64,000 bases of DNA. Source: Stieleria mannarensis. Lineage in GTDB: Bacteria > Planctomycetota > Planctomycetia > Pirellulales > Pirellulaceae. The notes below the pieces were generated by a model. That model did no database searches and was not told the DNA's origin. It saw only the letters and a list, made by a program, of their open reading frames with translations. Positions 47,210-56,199 of the stretch are shown piece by piece. The stretch is from the NCBI RefSeq assembly GCF_014154935.1, contig NZ_JACEHH010000004.1:1-64000 (forward strand). The letters are read 5' to 3'. The position numbers and the translations under genes are program-made. The first letter of the stretch is position 1; each line of letters opens with the position of its first letter.

Positions 47210-49336
47210 CGAGCCGTTTGGCTGTTGCCAACGAAGATCGACGATCGGATCGTTGATCGCATCGCGCGGCGGTTTCGTCGTCGCACCAAGCGGTGCCGCT
47301 TCGATCGGTTGGATGACGCAGCGTTGTTCACGCCGCCGGCGGGCTTCATCGACCGTCGCGGGAAGGCCGGCATAGGGCTCGCTTTCGGGATGCCACTCGT
47401 GCAGCGAGACGCGCCAGTGGCCATGGCGAGGATGCGAAATCGTTAGCTGCAGCGGCGTCTGGGCCCCGAGCGTCGGGTGCAGGCCGCGGTGCGGGACGAA
47501 GGTTCGGTAGCGCAGGCCGAGCAATGCGACCGAGCCATCTTCATCGGCGGTCTGGTGCCATGGGATCGACCAATCGCCCGCGACGAGTTTCCAGCCATCA
47601 AGCGTTTCATTCGGATCATTTGACCGCAATCGAATCTCCACCCGCGACGTGCTGGAATCGATCAGCCGCGAACCGCCGCGTTCTTGCGTGGCCACATCCC
47701 CGACCAGCGGCCAGAACTCCAACGCCTGACGGATCTCCAGTTGTGCCGATCCGAGCGTCCGCTGGGCCAGGATCAGGTCGCGATCCCGCAACAGTCGCTG
47801 GACCAACGGGGGACCGAGCGTCAGATCGTTGGCACGCAGATTCGCCAGCACTTCCTTCATGTCCCGATGCAAAAAGTACGGCAGTGAAAACCGTGCGTGC
47901 AAATCCGGCCCCCACGATACCAGCGGCTCTTCGAACCGGTGTTTGGCCAGCATCGTGACGACTGCACGCAACAGAGCCGCCAGCGCCGCGGTTGTCTCCG
48001 CGGAGGGCGCCATCCGAAAGGCGCGAAATTCCACCAGCCCGTTGCAACCGCGTCCGCCCAGGAACGGATTCCAGAGTTTCTCGATGTTGATCTCCGCGCG
48101 ATGACTGTTTCCGGACGGGTCCGCCAAAAATGGCGCCAGGCTGGACCAAAGGGTCTCGGGCGTCGGGCTGTCGACTCGATGGAGCAGTTCCAACGCCAAA
48201 GCGAACTCCGACAGGTCATGATTGAGACTTTCGTCCACGCGAGGTGCCTGGCTGGACGGTCCGACCGAATCGGTGGCGTGCAGGTAGGATAGCGAAGGAT
48301 GCCGGTTGAAATAACGCACGATTCCCGGCAACAAATGACCGGTGGTCAGAAAAGGGCTGACCGATGGCCGAGCGCCGCCGAGCGTGATATGACCGCCGCC
48401 ACCGGAATCGCTTTCCACGCCGTTGTACTGCAACCGCAACGGAGCCAGCCCTTCCTCCTTTGCGGCGTTTTCCAATTGACGCAAGTGCTGCAACAGGTCG
48501 ACCGTGCCGCCAACGGGTGCCATGTTGGCCTCGATCACCGCGGGGTCCGGCGTGATCGTCGTCCAGCTGACGGTGGAATCGACCGGGGGCGGGTACCCGC
48601 AAAGGATGATCGCGGGCAATTCCAGTTCGATCGCGGCGTTGGAAAGGGCGTCCAGTAGTCGTTCGAACAGCTTCACATCGGGGATTTTGGGGAGCTCCAG
48701 GGTCGCGATGCCGTCTTGTTCGCGACAGACGATCAGGTAGTTGCCCGCGTCGGCCAGCTCATCTTCCGGCTCCGCTCCGACGACGCGTTCGCTGTGAAAT
48801 GACGTTCGGGCCAACGCCGGTTCTTCGCTGTCACAAACCGGTGGAGACGTCCCGTCGGTTCGGAACACCACTCGGTCCTGCAGCGGCGCGTGCACGGTTG
48901 CCGCACTCAAGCCGATCGACCGCAGGACGCGGGACAACGTGGCACAAAGGGTTGCCGGGAGCTGTGCTGCGTTTGCATCGTCGGCGGTCGTCGTCGCAAC
49001 GGCTGCGACGGCGGGATCGGGCGGTCCGGACCAGACGCGTGAACCGTCGCGTCGGGCATAGATCCCGACGCACCAACGCGGGTGAGATTCACCGCCATAC
49101 TGTCGGCCGACGCTGCGCAGGATCGCGGCACCCTTGTGATGGCGTCCCAGCCGCGCGAGCATCTTGAGCGCGCGGTCATATTTGTCGTCACCCAACGCAT
49201 CGAAAAGCCACTCAGGAGTCTCGGAGAATCGATCGGTGTAGGTCGGTTCCGCACCGACCCAGACCGAGAGCCCGGCGTGGGTGACGCGCCGGTCGTGGTC
49301 CGCCAAGGCCTGCAGCACGTCGTCGTCAGGATCCAT
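47192..49336 (-). CDS. DUF2126 family protein
   Basis: A 714-residue protein matching the C-terminal module of large bacterial transglutaminase-like proteins (DUF2126): GLSVWVGAEPTYTDRFSETP, WCVGIYARRDGSRVWSGP, GGGHITLGGARPSVSPFLTT, HPSLSYLHATDSVGPSSQAP followed by RVDESLNHDL, and LPYFLHRDMKEVLANLRAND. In most relatives this module follows a transglutaminase-like protease domain; here no such domain precedes it and none lies next to it. Its reaction is unknown. The last residues and the stop come from a dispersed repeat. Confidence 0.8.
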   Translation of the reverse strand: MDPDDDVLQALADHDRRVTHAGLSVWVGAEPTYTDRFSETPEWLFDALGDDKYDRALKMLARLGRHHKGAAILRSVGRQYGGESHPRWCVGIYARRDGSRVWSGPPDPAVAAVATTTADDANAAQLPATLCATLSRVLRSIGLSAATVHAPLQDRVVFRTDGTSPPVCDSEEPALARTSFHSERVVGAEPEDELADAGNYLIVCREQDGIATLELPKIPDVKLFERLLDALSNAAIELELPAIILCGYPPPVDSTVSWTTITPDPAVIEANMAPVGGTVDLLQHLRQLENAAKEEGLAPLRLQYNGVESDSGGGGHITLGGARPSVSPFLTTGHLLPGIVRYFNRHPSLSYLHATDSVGPSSQAPRVDESLNHDLSEFALALELLHRVDSPTPETLWSSLAPFLADPSGNSHRAEINIEKLWNPFLGGRGCNGLVEFRAFRMAPSAETTAALAALLRAVVTMLAKHRFEEPLVSWGPDLHARFSLPYFLHRDMKEVLANLRANDLTLGPPLVQRLLRDRDLILAQRTLGSAQLEIRQALEFWPLVGDVATQERGGSRLIDSSTSRVEIRLRSNDPNETLDGWKLVAGDWSIPWHQTADEDGSVALLGLRYRTFVPHRGLHPTLGAQTPLQLTISHPRHGHWRVSLHEWHPESEPYAGLPATVDEARRRREQRCVIQPIEAAPLGATTKPPRDAINDPIVDLRWQQPNGSSSVSP

Positions 49337-49570
49337 CTCGATTGATTCTCATTGGGCCATGCTTGATCAACGACGATCGTCTCCGTCTGATTGTCTTTCT
49401 TCGTAGGATGAATCCGGTCCGCAGACGCTTGTCCAGCGGCCGGTCGATTCGAATCTTCGCCTGATTTTAGGATTCCACCTCCCAGTGCTCAATCGTAGCG
49501 GTTGCCGGCGGTGGGTGTTAAGGTGGCTCGCACACGATTGCATTCCTTCCCCACGAGAGTTCGACGCGCC

Positions 49571-50866
49571 ATGACCGAGAACATGAGACGAGCAAGTCAG
49601 GCCAATCGACCGCGACGACGTCAGGTTCTGACCGCCGCCGCTGCATCGGCCGGATGCCTTCTGCTGCCCGCTACGAAACGACTCAACGCGGCGTCCCGCT
49701 CGGTCGCCTCGACGGATCACTTCTGGTATCGCCTGGCTCCCGATGGGCCGTACATTGATTCGCAGCGTGGTCACCGAGCATTCGGCTTCGACGACACGGC
49801 AATCTATCTGTCACTGGACAACGGTGAAACATGGTCGCACCGATTCGAGTTCCCCGATGCCAACCGGATCACCTTTAGTTGCATCTTGAACAACGGCAAC
49901 ATCCTGTTTGCAACGCGGACGAAACTTTACCTGAGCACCGACAACCTTCGCTCGTGCGAGCAGATCATTGTCAAGGATCGTCAGGGCAACGACTATCTGC
50001 CGCACACGCCGTTGGACCTTGCCAACCCGGGGTGGTATTTTCATCCGCTGGACGGGGTTCATACCTGGGACGTCGACGGCAACGAGATGTTGGTGTGGGG
50101 CAACTACTGCAACGTCCTGGGCGGTGCCGCGCCGGTCAACATTTACTATTCCACCGATTCGGGGCGGACCGTCAAAATCGCGTTTTCGTTCGGGCAAAGT
50201 TCGACGTTCCAGCAGAAAGGTGCCGGGGCGAACCATTTGCTGGGTGACGCCGACGTGCCCATCGTGTGTCGCCACATTCATTCGGTCGCATACAACCCCG
50301 CCGAGAATGCGTTCTATGCGTGCACGGGGGATCACGACCGGTCCGCCGGGGCTCGGGGCGACGAGCACGAATGCCATTGGCTGCGCGGTACCTATGACGC
50401 CACCAACGACGCCTGGCAATGGAAAGTGTTGGTCTCGGTCAATTCGAACTCACGCTTCAAATCGGGCGGCATCAATTTCGTCGACGGCCGGTTGTATTGG
50501 GCCTCGGATGCCAACGGACGAAACGGCGTGATGCCGCACGACCGCGGCATCTTTTGCTGTGACCCCGGGGACCTTGCCGATGTCAGCAAGCACACGCTAC
50601 TGTTCAATCCCGAATATGAATCTGCCAACATGATCATCCAAGACGGTGTGATCCTGTCGGCGCATTATGCCCCCGCGTCGCCCTACGACACCGGCATCAT
50701 TATTTCACCGGACATGGGAAAAACCTGGGCGCAATACGACCTCAAAGAATTCGGCAAGCGATCCGCCGTTCGTTTCCAACAAAAGAATGCCGACGGTTGG
50801 TTCCGCGTCGATTTGCGAAAGGGATGGATCGAACGCGGTGAAGTGTTGTTGATCAAGCCGAAATGA
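49571..50866 (+). CDS. Tat-exported sialidase-like (BNR repeat) protein
   Basis: A 431-residue protein. From ATG 49571 the N-terminus has the twin-arginine signal RPRRRQVLTAAAASAGCLLL, so it is probably folded before export. The mature part is a beta-propeller with Asp-box motifs SLDNGETWSHRF, STDSGRTVKIAF and SPDMGKTWAQYD. Sialidases and many other hydrolases or binding proteins share this fold. The Arg triad of true sialidases could not be located, so sugar specificity is not claimed. A longer in-frame start 69 bases upstream would place Arg-rich sequence before the Tat signal. Confidence 0.78.
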   Translation: MTENMRRASQANRPRRRQVLTAAAASAGCLLLPATKRLNAASRSVASTDHFWYRLAPDGPYIDSQRGHRAFGFDDTAIYLSLDNGETWSHRFEFPDANRITFSCILNNGNILFATRTKLYLSTDNLRSCEQIIVKDRQGNDYLPHTPLDLANPGWYFHPLDGVHTWDVDGNEMLVWGNYCNVLGGAAPVNIYYSTDSGRTVKIAFSFGQSSTFQQKGAGANHLLGDADVPIVCRHIHSVAYNPAENAFYACTGDHDRSAGARGDEHECHWLRGTYDATNDAWQWKVLVSVNSNSRFKSGGINFVDGRLYWASDANGRNGVMPHDRGIFCCDPGDLADVSKHTLLFNPEYESANMIIQDGVILSAHYAPASPYDTGIIISPDMGKTWAQYDLKEFGKRSAVRFQQKNADGWFRVDLRKGWIERGEVLLIKPK

Positions 50867-50885
50867 CGCGGGGGGGGGCATCGCT

Positions 50886-51090
50886 GAGTCGGGTTGACCC
50901 TCCCTTCCGAGGTCGTGCGGTTTTTGGATATCACCCTCCTGGCAGGAGGGTCGAGCGCAGCGAGGGGAGGTCGAACGGTGAATCAACGGACAAACGTTCG
51001 TCGTCGGGGCCCATCGAAGCGCGGGTCAACCCTCCCCGCTCCGAGCGTAAACTCCTCCGCGAACCTCCCAGAGGGAGGGTGAAGTGGAGC
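50886..51090. repeat. Cluster of CCCTCC/GGAGGG hairpins
   Basis: ACCCTCCTGGCAGGAGGGT (50933-50951) and CCTCCCAGAGGGAGG (51064-51078) are palindromes. Related half-copies (TTGACCCTCCCTTCCGAG, TCAACCCTCCCCGCTCCGAG) lie around them, with GTCGAGCGCAGCGAGGGGAG beside. This is a repeat family common in planctomycete intergenic DNA. No gene is supported from 50867 to 51228. Confidence 0.6.
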
Positions 51091-51096
51091 GCGGTG

Positions 51097-51232
51097 CTAG
51101 GCTTTGTCCCTCAACCCGTAGCGGAAGCCGCCAAGGCTTTCGACTCGCAGCAGTCCACACGGAAAAAGCCGAAATTCTTGGCGAATTCCGCTACCACATA
51201 CGACCCTTGCCGGGTTTAGGGACAATGCCTAG
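51097..51232. mobile_element. 136-base MITE-like element with 22-base terminal inverted repeats
   Basis: The ends CTAGGCTTTGTCCCTCAACC (51097 onward) and the reverse of GGTTTAGGGACAATGCCTAG (ending 51232) are inverted over 22 bases with 2 differences. The interior has a 22-base repeat found also at 10650-10671 and no gene. Flanking GTG on both sides could be a 3-base target duplication. The right end overlaps and supplies the TAG stop of the minus-strand gene at 51229. Confidence 0.6.
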
Positions 51233-51747
51233 GTGGTCGGATTGCTGACGGCGAATTCCCACGCCTGGCGATTCTCGAGCGTCTTGATCAATTGCGGCAA
51301 CGTTTGGATCAAGCGGTTTTGATCGGCCGGATCGAGGTCGCCGGCGATCCGATCGAGCGTCAGTTCGGCACCGTCGTCCCAGCCGCCGGTGCAGACGAAG
51401 AACGCCACCGGCGGACTGGTCATCCACTCCGCAAAGTGATCGGCGACGCGCTGGGTTAGATTCGGGTGGGACCGCTGCATGCCGTCGTCGGCGACGAAGA
51501 CGATCTGGCGCGGCTTCATCTGCCGCCCCCAAAGCCGATCGCAGCCGCGTTGCAACACGCCGGACAGGCGATGGCGGAGGTAACTGGTCTGTTCATCAAG
51601 CGTTTCGCCGACGACGGGTTCGAAATCCCCCGGCTCGGTGCACATCAGCGGTACACCCTGGTCGTCCGGAGTGATTCCGGAGACAGACCAGCGACGAGTT
51701 GCGGTTTCGACCAGCACGGTCAGTAGAACGGGGACTTTGTCGGTCAT
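51229..51747 (-). CDS. Hypothetical protein, last gene of a two-component operon
   Basis: A 172-residue cytoplasmic protein of unknown family. It opens with a strand-rich segment (VPVLLTVLVETATRRWSVSG), and the middle has MKPRQIVFVADDGMQRSHPN, which looks like a Rossmann-type beta-strand and loop; VAFFVCTGGWDD follows. Its ATG overlaps the stop of the response regulator in ATGA, so the two are co-translated and it probably acts with that pathway. Its stop codon lies inside the adjacent mobile repeat, so the C-terminus may have been changed by that insertion. Confidence 0.65.
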   Translation of the reverse strand: MTDKVPVLLTVLVETATRRWSVSGITPDDQGVPLMCTEPGDFEPVVGETLDEQTSYLRHRLSGVLQRGCDRLWGRQMKPRQIVFVADDGMQRSHPNLTQRVADHFAEWMTSPPVAFFVCTGGWDDGAELTLDRIAGDLDPADQNRLIQTLPQLIKTLENRQAWEFAVSNPTT

Positions 51748-52310
51748 CGTTGCGATTGCAGTCGGCTCAAAAGTTGTGTCGCGTTTTCGGTGAATCGATT
51801 CAGCCCTTCGGCGTCAACGTCGGGGCTGGGGGCGAGCATGCGTTCGGCATAGCGTTGGCCTTGTTCGACATGTTCGTGCAGATCGGTCAACAGCTGTCGT
51901 CGCTCGACCAGACGGTCATACTCCGCGGCGGCTTCGCGGATCACGTCGACCAGTTCGTCGGGGTCCCAGGGTTTGGTGATGTAGCGAAACAGCCCACCTT
52001 TGTTGATCGCGTCGATGACGGCTTTGATGTCGGCATATCCGGTGAAGACCATTCGGATCGCATCGGGGTATTCGTTCTTCACTTTCCCCATCAACTCCAC
52101 CCCGGTCATCTTGGGCATCCTTTGGTCGGTCATCACGACATGGATGGGATGTTGGTTGAGGATTTCTAACGCTTCGGCTCCGCTCTCGGCGGTATAAAGC
52201 TTGAACTCGCGACGCAACAAGCCCTTGATCGAAAACAGGATTTCGGGTTCGTCGTCAACGAGCAGAATCGAATGTTTCGGCTGCGTCTTTGCGGTCATCA
52301 TCTCTCCCAC
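51744..52310 (-). CDS. Response regulator, receiver domain with helical tail
   Basis: A 188-residue protein. The receiver domain (residues about 12-130) has the acidic pair in ILLVDDEPEILFSIKGLLRR, the phosphoacceptor Asp in VVMTDQRMPKMTGVELMGKV, Thr in VFTGYADIKAVIDAIN, and Lys in FRYITKPWDPDELVDVIREA. The last 55 residues are a helix with no DNA-binding or enzyme domain. The sequence is closest to receivers of the RpfG/HD-GYP type, but no HD-GYP domain follows. It lies 7 bases after the kinase gene. Confidence 0.9.
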   Translation of the reverse strand: MGEMMTAKTQPKHSILLVDDEPEILFSIKGLLRREFKLYTAESGAEALEILNQHPIHVVMTDQRMPKMTGVELMGKVKNEYPDAIRMVFTGYADIKAVIDAINKGGLFRYITKPWDPDELVDVIREAAAEYDRLVERRQLLTDLHEHVEQGQRYAERMLAPSPDVDAEGLNRFTENATQLLSRLQSQR

Positions 52311-52317
52311 GCCAAAG

Positions 52318-53541
52318 TTATTCGGGTTGGGGCCGCGGTGGCAGCGTCACCCGGAAGGTGCTGCCGCGACCCTTTTCGCTTTTCACGTCGATCGTCCCAC
52401 CATGGTCACGGACGATTCCGTAGCTGATCGCCAGGCCCATCCCGGTTCCCCCGCCCACCGGTTGGGTCGTGAAAAATGGATCGAAAATGCGTGGCAGGTG
52501 CTCGGCGTCGATGCCGCTGCCATGATCTTGCACTTCGACGGTGATCGTTCCATCGTCGCCGGCCGACGTCCGCGCCTCAACGCGTCCGCCGGATTCGCTG
52601 GCTTGGATGCCGTTGAGTAATAGATTGTACAGTACCTGATGGATCTTGGCCGGGTGACACACCAGAAGCGGCAAATCGTCTTGCAGTGACAATTTCACCG
52701 TGACCTGGCCGGCTTGCATTTTATGGGCCAGTACCTCTCGGGTGGAGCGAAGTGAGGCGTTGATGTCCACCTGGTCAAGCTCGGCTTCATCCAGACGGGC
52801 GAAATCGCGAAGGTTTTTCACAATGTCACGCACCCGTTTCAGGCCGTCGGTGGAGCTTTCAAACAAATGCGGCAGGTTTTCTTGAACCCATTCCCAATCG
52901 CCGTCTTCGTCCAACTGTTCCAGCTCGCCGACCAAATCCGGACGTGAGGCCGCCAACGCGTCGCCCAGCGAGCGGTATTTCTCCAGCAACTCCATCAGCC
53001 CGGCGACCTCGCGGCGAAGCACGGCCAAATTGTTGGAAACGATGGAGATCGGGTTGTTGATTTCGTGCGCCATGCCGGCGGCCAATTGGCCCAGACCGGC
53101 CAGTTTTTCGCTTTGCACCAGCGCCGCCTGCGTCTCGCGGAGCTGTCGGTTTTGCTCGGCCAGCGATTGTTCCAGACGGATGATCCGTTCGCCCTCGCGG
53201 ACGCGAACACGCAATTCCTCCGAATCACACGGTTTGATCAAAAAATCATCCGCCCCGGCTTCCATCGCGTGGACCAGGTCTTCTTTTTCGGATTTCGCCG
53301 TCAGCAAAATGATGTACGTGTACTCGGCCGACTGGCTGGCCCGGATCCGCGTGACCAGTTCCAACCCGTCCATCTCGGGCATCATCCAGTCGCTCAACAC
53401 GAGCGGAAAATGTTCCTGCTGAAACCGCTGCCAGGCTTCGGCGCCATTCTCCGTTGCGACGATTTCATAGTCCCACTGCTTCAGCGATTCGACCAGCACA
53501 TGCCGCATCATCGCCGAGTCGTCGGCAACCAGGATTTTCAT
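52318..53541 (-). CDS. Receiver-histidine kinase hybrid
   Basis: A 407-residue cytoplasmic protein from ATG 53541. An N-terminal receiver domain (1-120) has LVADDSAMMRHVLVESLKQW and LVLSDWMMPEMDGLELVTRI. A short coiled coil follows, then the dimerisation helix with His159 in GMAHEINNPISIVSNNLAVL, and the ATPase domain with the N box in LYNLLLNGIQASESGG and GGTGMGLAISYGIVRDHGG. The order receiver-kinase suggests it is itself an output of another kinase. With the next gene it forms a pair. Stimulus is unknown; there is no sensor domain or membrane segment. Confidence 0.92.
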   Translation of the reverse strand: MKILVADDSAMMRHVLVESLKQWDYEIVATENGAEAWQRFQQEHFPLVLSDWMMPEMDGLELVTRIRASQSAEYTYIILLTAKSEKEDLVHAMEAGADDFLIKPCDSEELRVRVREGERIIRLEQSLAEQNRQLRETQAALVQSEKLAGLGQLAAGMAHEINNPISIVSNNLAVLRREVAGLMELLEKYRSLGDALAASRPDLVGELEQLDEDGDWEWVQENLPHLFESSTDGLKRVRDIVKNLRDFARLDEAELDQVDINASLRSTREVLAHKMQAGQVTVKLSLQDDLPLLVCHPAKIHQVLYNLLLNGIQASESGGRVEARTSAGDDGTITVEVQDHGSGIDAEHLPRIFDPFFTTQPVGGGTGMGLAISYGIVRDHGGTIDVKSEKGRGSTFRVTLPPRPQPE

Positions 53542-53655
53542 GACCGGCGTTTCCTTGGCGAGGCTTCGAACTCCAATGCGTCCCACTTTACGGTATAGTT
53601 GGCAGGCTTTCATCACGCCAGCCGATTCTCACCAACCGTTTCTCCGGGTTCAGCC

Positions 53656-54208
53656 ATGGCAATGCGCCAACGCATTCAAACCGCGAACGTGTTTTTCTCG
53701 TTGACCTGGATCGTTTTCGCAAGCGCCCTACCGGGGCAGGACGTTGTCACGCTGCAGTCCGTTCCCGCACAGCGCGAACCGATCACAGAGGACGAACCGC
53801 TGGCGGATCGATGGCATTGCCAGTGATGAAGAACGGGCCAACACCCTGAAACAATTGCTGGACCTGCAGCGCGACGACGGCGGGTGGTCGACGGCTAGTT
53901 TTTTGAGCGATTGGAAAGGACTGCAGCGCGATGATGGCGAGCCGTTGGATGTTCAAACCAGCGACGCCTACGGTACCGGTTTGGCGATCGTGATCAGCCG
54001 AGAACTCGGCGTGCCGGCGGACGATCCCCGTTTGCAACACGGCGTCCGATGGTTACAGGCCAATCAACGCAAGAGCGGGAAATGGTTCACACGCTCTCCG
54101 GTCAACGACGCCGGTAACCTGATCTCCAACACGGGAACCGCCTATGCCGTGCTCGCGCTCCAGGCCTGCGGAAAACTGCCCGGCTGGCCACTTTCGTCAG
54201 GTCGCTGA
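53656..54208 (+). pseudogene. Remnant of a prenyltransferase-like repeat protein
   Basis: The N-terminus starting at ATG 53656 has a signal peptide (FFSLTWIVFASALPGQD) and stops at 53826. The second part, in another frame, begins near 53820 and reads ANTLKQLLDLQRDDGGWSTA, TSDAYGTGLAIVISRELGVP and NTGTAYAVLALQACGKLPGW. These are the last repeats of prenyltransferase/squalene-cyclase-like toroid proteins exported by planctomycetes, normally 350-450 residues. A frame change near 53820 and loss of the middle part make it a decayed copy. It could also be a sequence error plus a deletion. Confidence 0.6.
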
Positions 54209-54246
54209 AACGCGGCACGCTCGATCGGTATCAATCTTTCAGGTCC

Positions 54247-54411
54247 TTAATCTTTGAAGTCCTTGTCCCCCGCTTGCATCCGATCGCCTTCGGCAATCGC
54301 CGCTTCATACGCTTCCATAGCCGCCTGGTCGGAGGTGTCGACGACGTTCCCTGAACCTGACGGTTTGCAACCGGCGAGAACGACGCACAGTAAGATCATC
54401 CAGTATTTCAT
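54247..54411 (-). CDS. Small lipoprotein
   Basis: A 54-residue protein starting at ATG 54411. The lipobox ends LLCVVLAGCKPSG, so the mature protein has about 37 residues, mostly acidic (DTSDQAAMEAYEAAIAEGDR). Small lipoproteins of this size commonly follow DUF1559 genes in planctomycetes, and here it lies 107 bases after one on the same strand. Function is unknown. Confidence 0.7.
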   Translation of the reverse strand: MKYWMILLCVVLAGCKPSGSGNVVDTSDQAAMEAYEAAIAEGDRMQAGDKDFKD

Positions 54412-54518
54412 TGAGGGTCCGGTAATACTCGAAAAGGTAGGAAACACCACAAACGCTCGACGCCGGTCTGCATCGAGCGTTTGTCGCGTGTGAAAGAGGT
54501 CGTGATCGGTCGAGCGGT

Positions 54519-55778
54519 TTATTGGTTGAGTTGCTCTTGAATCACTTCGCCACCGTCACGCGAGCCGAGCGCCCCCCACAGTCCGTACGGGCTGGAGCTT
54601 CCCGGCGGCGGCGAACCGGCCCGGTGCGAGACTTGGGGGGCATTGGGATTGCCGGCTTCGATTGAATCTGTGACGAAGATGACAGCGCCATCGCCCATCA
54701 GCACATGCACGCCACCCTGGTGACGGCTGGAAGGTGGAGACACAACATCGCGGTGGTCCCGGCCATCGGAACAGAGCAGTTTGTTCGGCGAAAGCACCGT
54801 CGTCATCTGCGAGTACGGTGGCATCATGTCATGCCAACGATAGCCTCGACCCCAAGTAATATTGCTGGTCAATCCGGTCGGCAACCAGTACTGTGGGCGA
54901 TCCGGATCGAGGTACGGCACCGCGTAGGACGGATCCAAGCGGCACTGGTTCTTTTCCTGGGGGGCCGCGTGCGCACCGGTGTTGGTCGGAAGCGTGGTGC
55001 GGCTGTCATTGTCACCCAAATCCGTCGCGATCTCACCGCACATGATCGTGTTGGAAAGTCCATCCAGGACATCACGGAACTTCATTCCGCGATTGTTGAC
55101 GAACATCCCCCGCTGTGAACCGTTGGACTGGTTGGCATGTCCGATGTCGGCCGTGTAAGGAAAGGTGACGGTCGGGTCTTCTGACTTTTCGTCGATGTTC
55201 AGGAACGGGTCGCGTGAGTGAACTGCCGAGTCGCCCGCGCAGGCGGCATAGTTGGTTCGCCCGAGTGCCGGAAGTCCGACGCCGGGGTCGCTGGGGCATC
55301 GGAACGTCGGGGTTTCGAATGCCCACGGCGGATACAGAACTCGGTCAGGGTGCGGTCCCATCGCTTGCCACGGCGGACTCTTGACCGTGCCGTCCAAGTT
55401 ATAACCGTGAGGGTTCGCGATCATGTCCCACAATCCCTGCTGTTCCACAAAGGGCAAAGTCCCCACCATGTAGGACAGGCGATGATTTGATGAGATCTCC
55501 CGTCCGGGGTTCGTGTCCCAGATGTCTCGTCCGCCGGGGATGTAGGTTCCGGTTCCATGAATCGGAAGCTGTTTGTACGCCGAGTGGTAGTTGTGGATCG
55601 CAAGGCCGATCTGCTTGAAATTGTTGCTGCAACTCATGCGTCGCGCCGCTTCGCGTGCCGCTTGAACTGCCGGAAGCAGCAGACCGACGAGAATGCCAAT
55701 GATGGCGATGACGACAAGCAGTTCCACCAGTGTGAATGCTCGTCGCCGGAGGGGGGAGTGGTTCATAGACGTCTTCAT
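54519..55778 (-). CDS. DUF1559 protein with type IV-pilin-like N-terminus
   Basis: A 419-residue protein; ATG 55778 or ATG 55766 are the likely starts. The prepilin-type signal is [20 protein letters not shown] with the processed residue after Ala and Glu at position 5 of the mature helix. [20 protein letters not shown] and [12 protein letters not shown] follow, the DUF1559 signature, a family hugely expanded in Planctomycetes. Later motifs [15 protein letters not shown] and [19 protein letters not shown] are also typical. It probably assembles into envelope pseudopili or surface structures; the role is not established. Confidence 0.93.
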   Translation of the reverse strand: MKTSMNHSPLRRRAFTLVELLVVIAIIGILVGLLLPAVQAAREAARRMSCSNNFKQIGLAIHNYHSAYKQLPIHGTGTYIPGGRDIWDTNPGREISSNHRLSYMVGTLPFVEQQGLWDMIANPHGYNLDGTVKSPPWQAMGPHPDRVLYPPWAFETPTFRCPSDPGVGLPALGRTNYAACAGDSAVHSRDPFLNIDEKSEDPTVTFPYTADIGHANQSNGSQRGMFVNNRGMKFRDVLDGLSNTIMCGEIATDLGDNDSRTTLPTNTGAHAAPQEKNQCRLDPSYAVPYLDPDRPQYWLPTGLTSNITWGRGYRWHDMMPPYSQMTTVLSPNKLLCSDGRDHRDVVSPPSSRHQGGVHVLMGDGAVIFVTDSIEAGNPNAPQVSHRAGSPPPGSSSPYGLWGALGSRDGGEVIQEQLNQ

Positions 55779-56022
55779 TGAATAAGGAAATCCCGACTCC
55801 GAACGCAAACAATCACGCTCGGATCACGCGGCTTGGCCAAACTCGTCAAGGCGTCGCGAACGCCGATGCGCGAGCAGTCCTTTTGCCTACGCTCAATAAA
55901 CTCGCCCCGCAGAATCCGGTTCCGTGAATTGACCAAAAACGGTTGAAGATTTCCCGCGGCGAATAATGGGGTGAGCGGGGGCTGTGTCGCGCCCCGCATT
56001 GGGGCCTTGAGCTTAATGGTTC

Positions 56023-56033
56023 GGTCTGTCCCC
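56023..56033 (+). repeat. Solitary GGTCTGTCCCC motif
   Basis: One copy of the core found in the arrays beside the RAYT gene lies alone in the 420-base gap between 55779 and 56199. That gap otherwise contains no gene, though the small ribosome-site-like GAAGGAAGGGG follows. Confidence 0.5.
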
Positions 56034-56199
56034 TTAGGTTCAACTCCTACGAAGGAAGGGGCAAAGAAGAGGACGCTCGCGCTGGCGCGAAGCGGTTGAT
56101 TTCAAATCATTCTCAGCCGTTTGACGCAAGCCGACGGGCCGTCGCATTACCATAGCGAATGTTCATAATCTCCCTCCCCACGAAAACGACAAATACACC

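Noticed and set aside
47035-47256. Short frames in repeat copies A and B with similar peptides
   Set aside because: The similarity comes from the shared DNA element in the same phase. Stop positions differ and no start signal is present.
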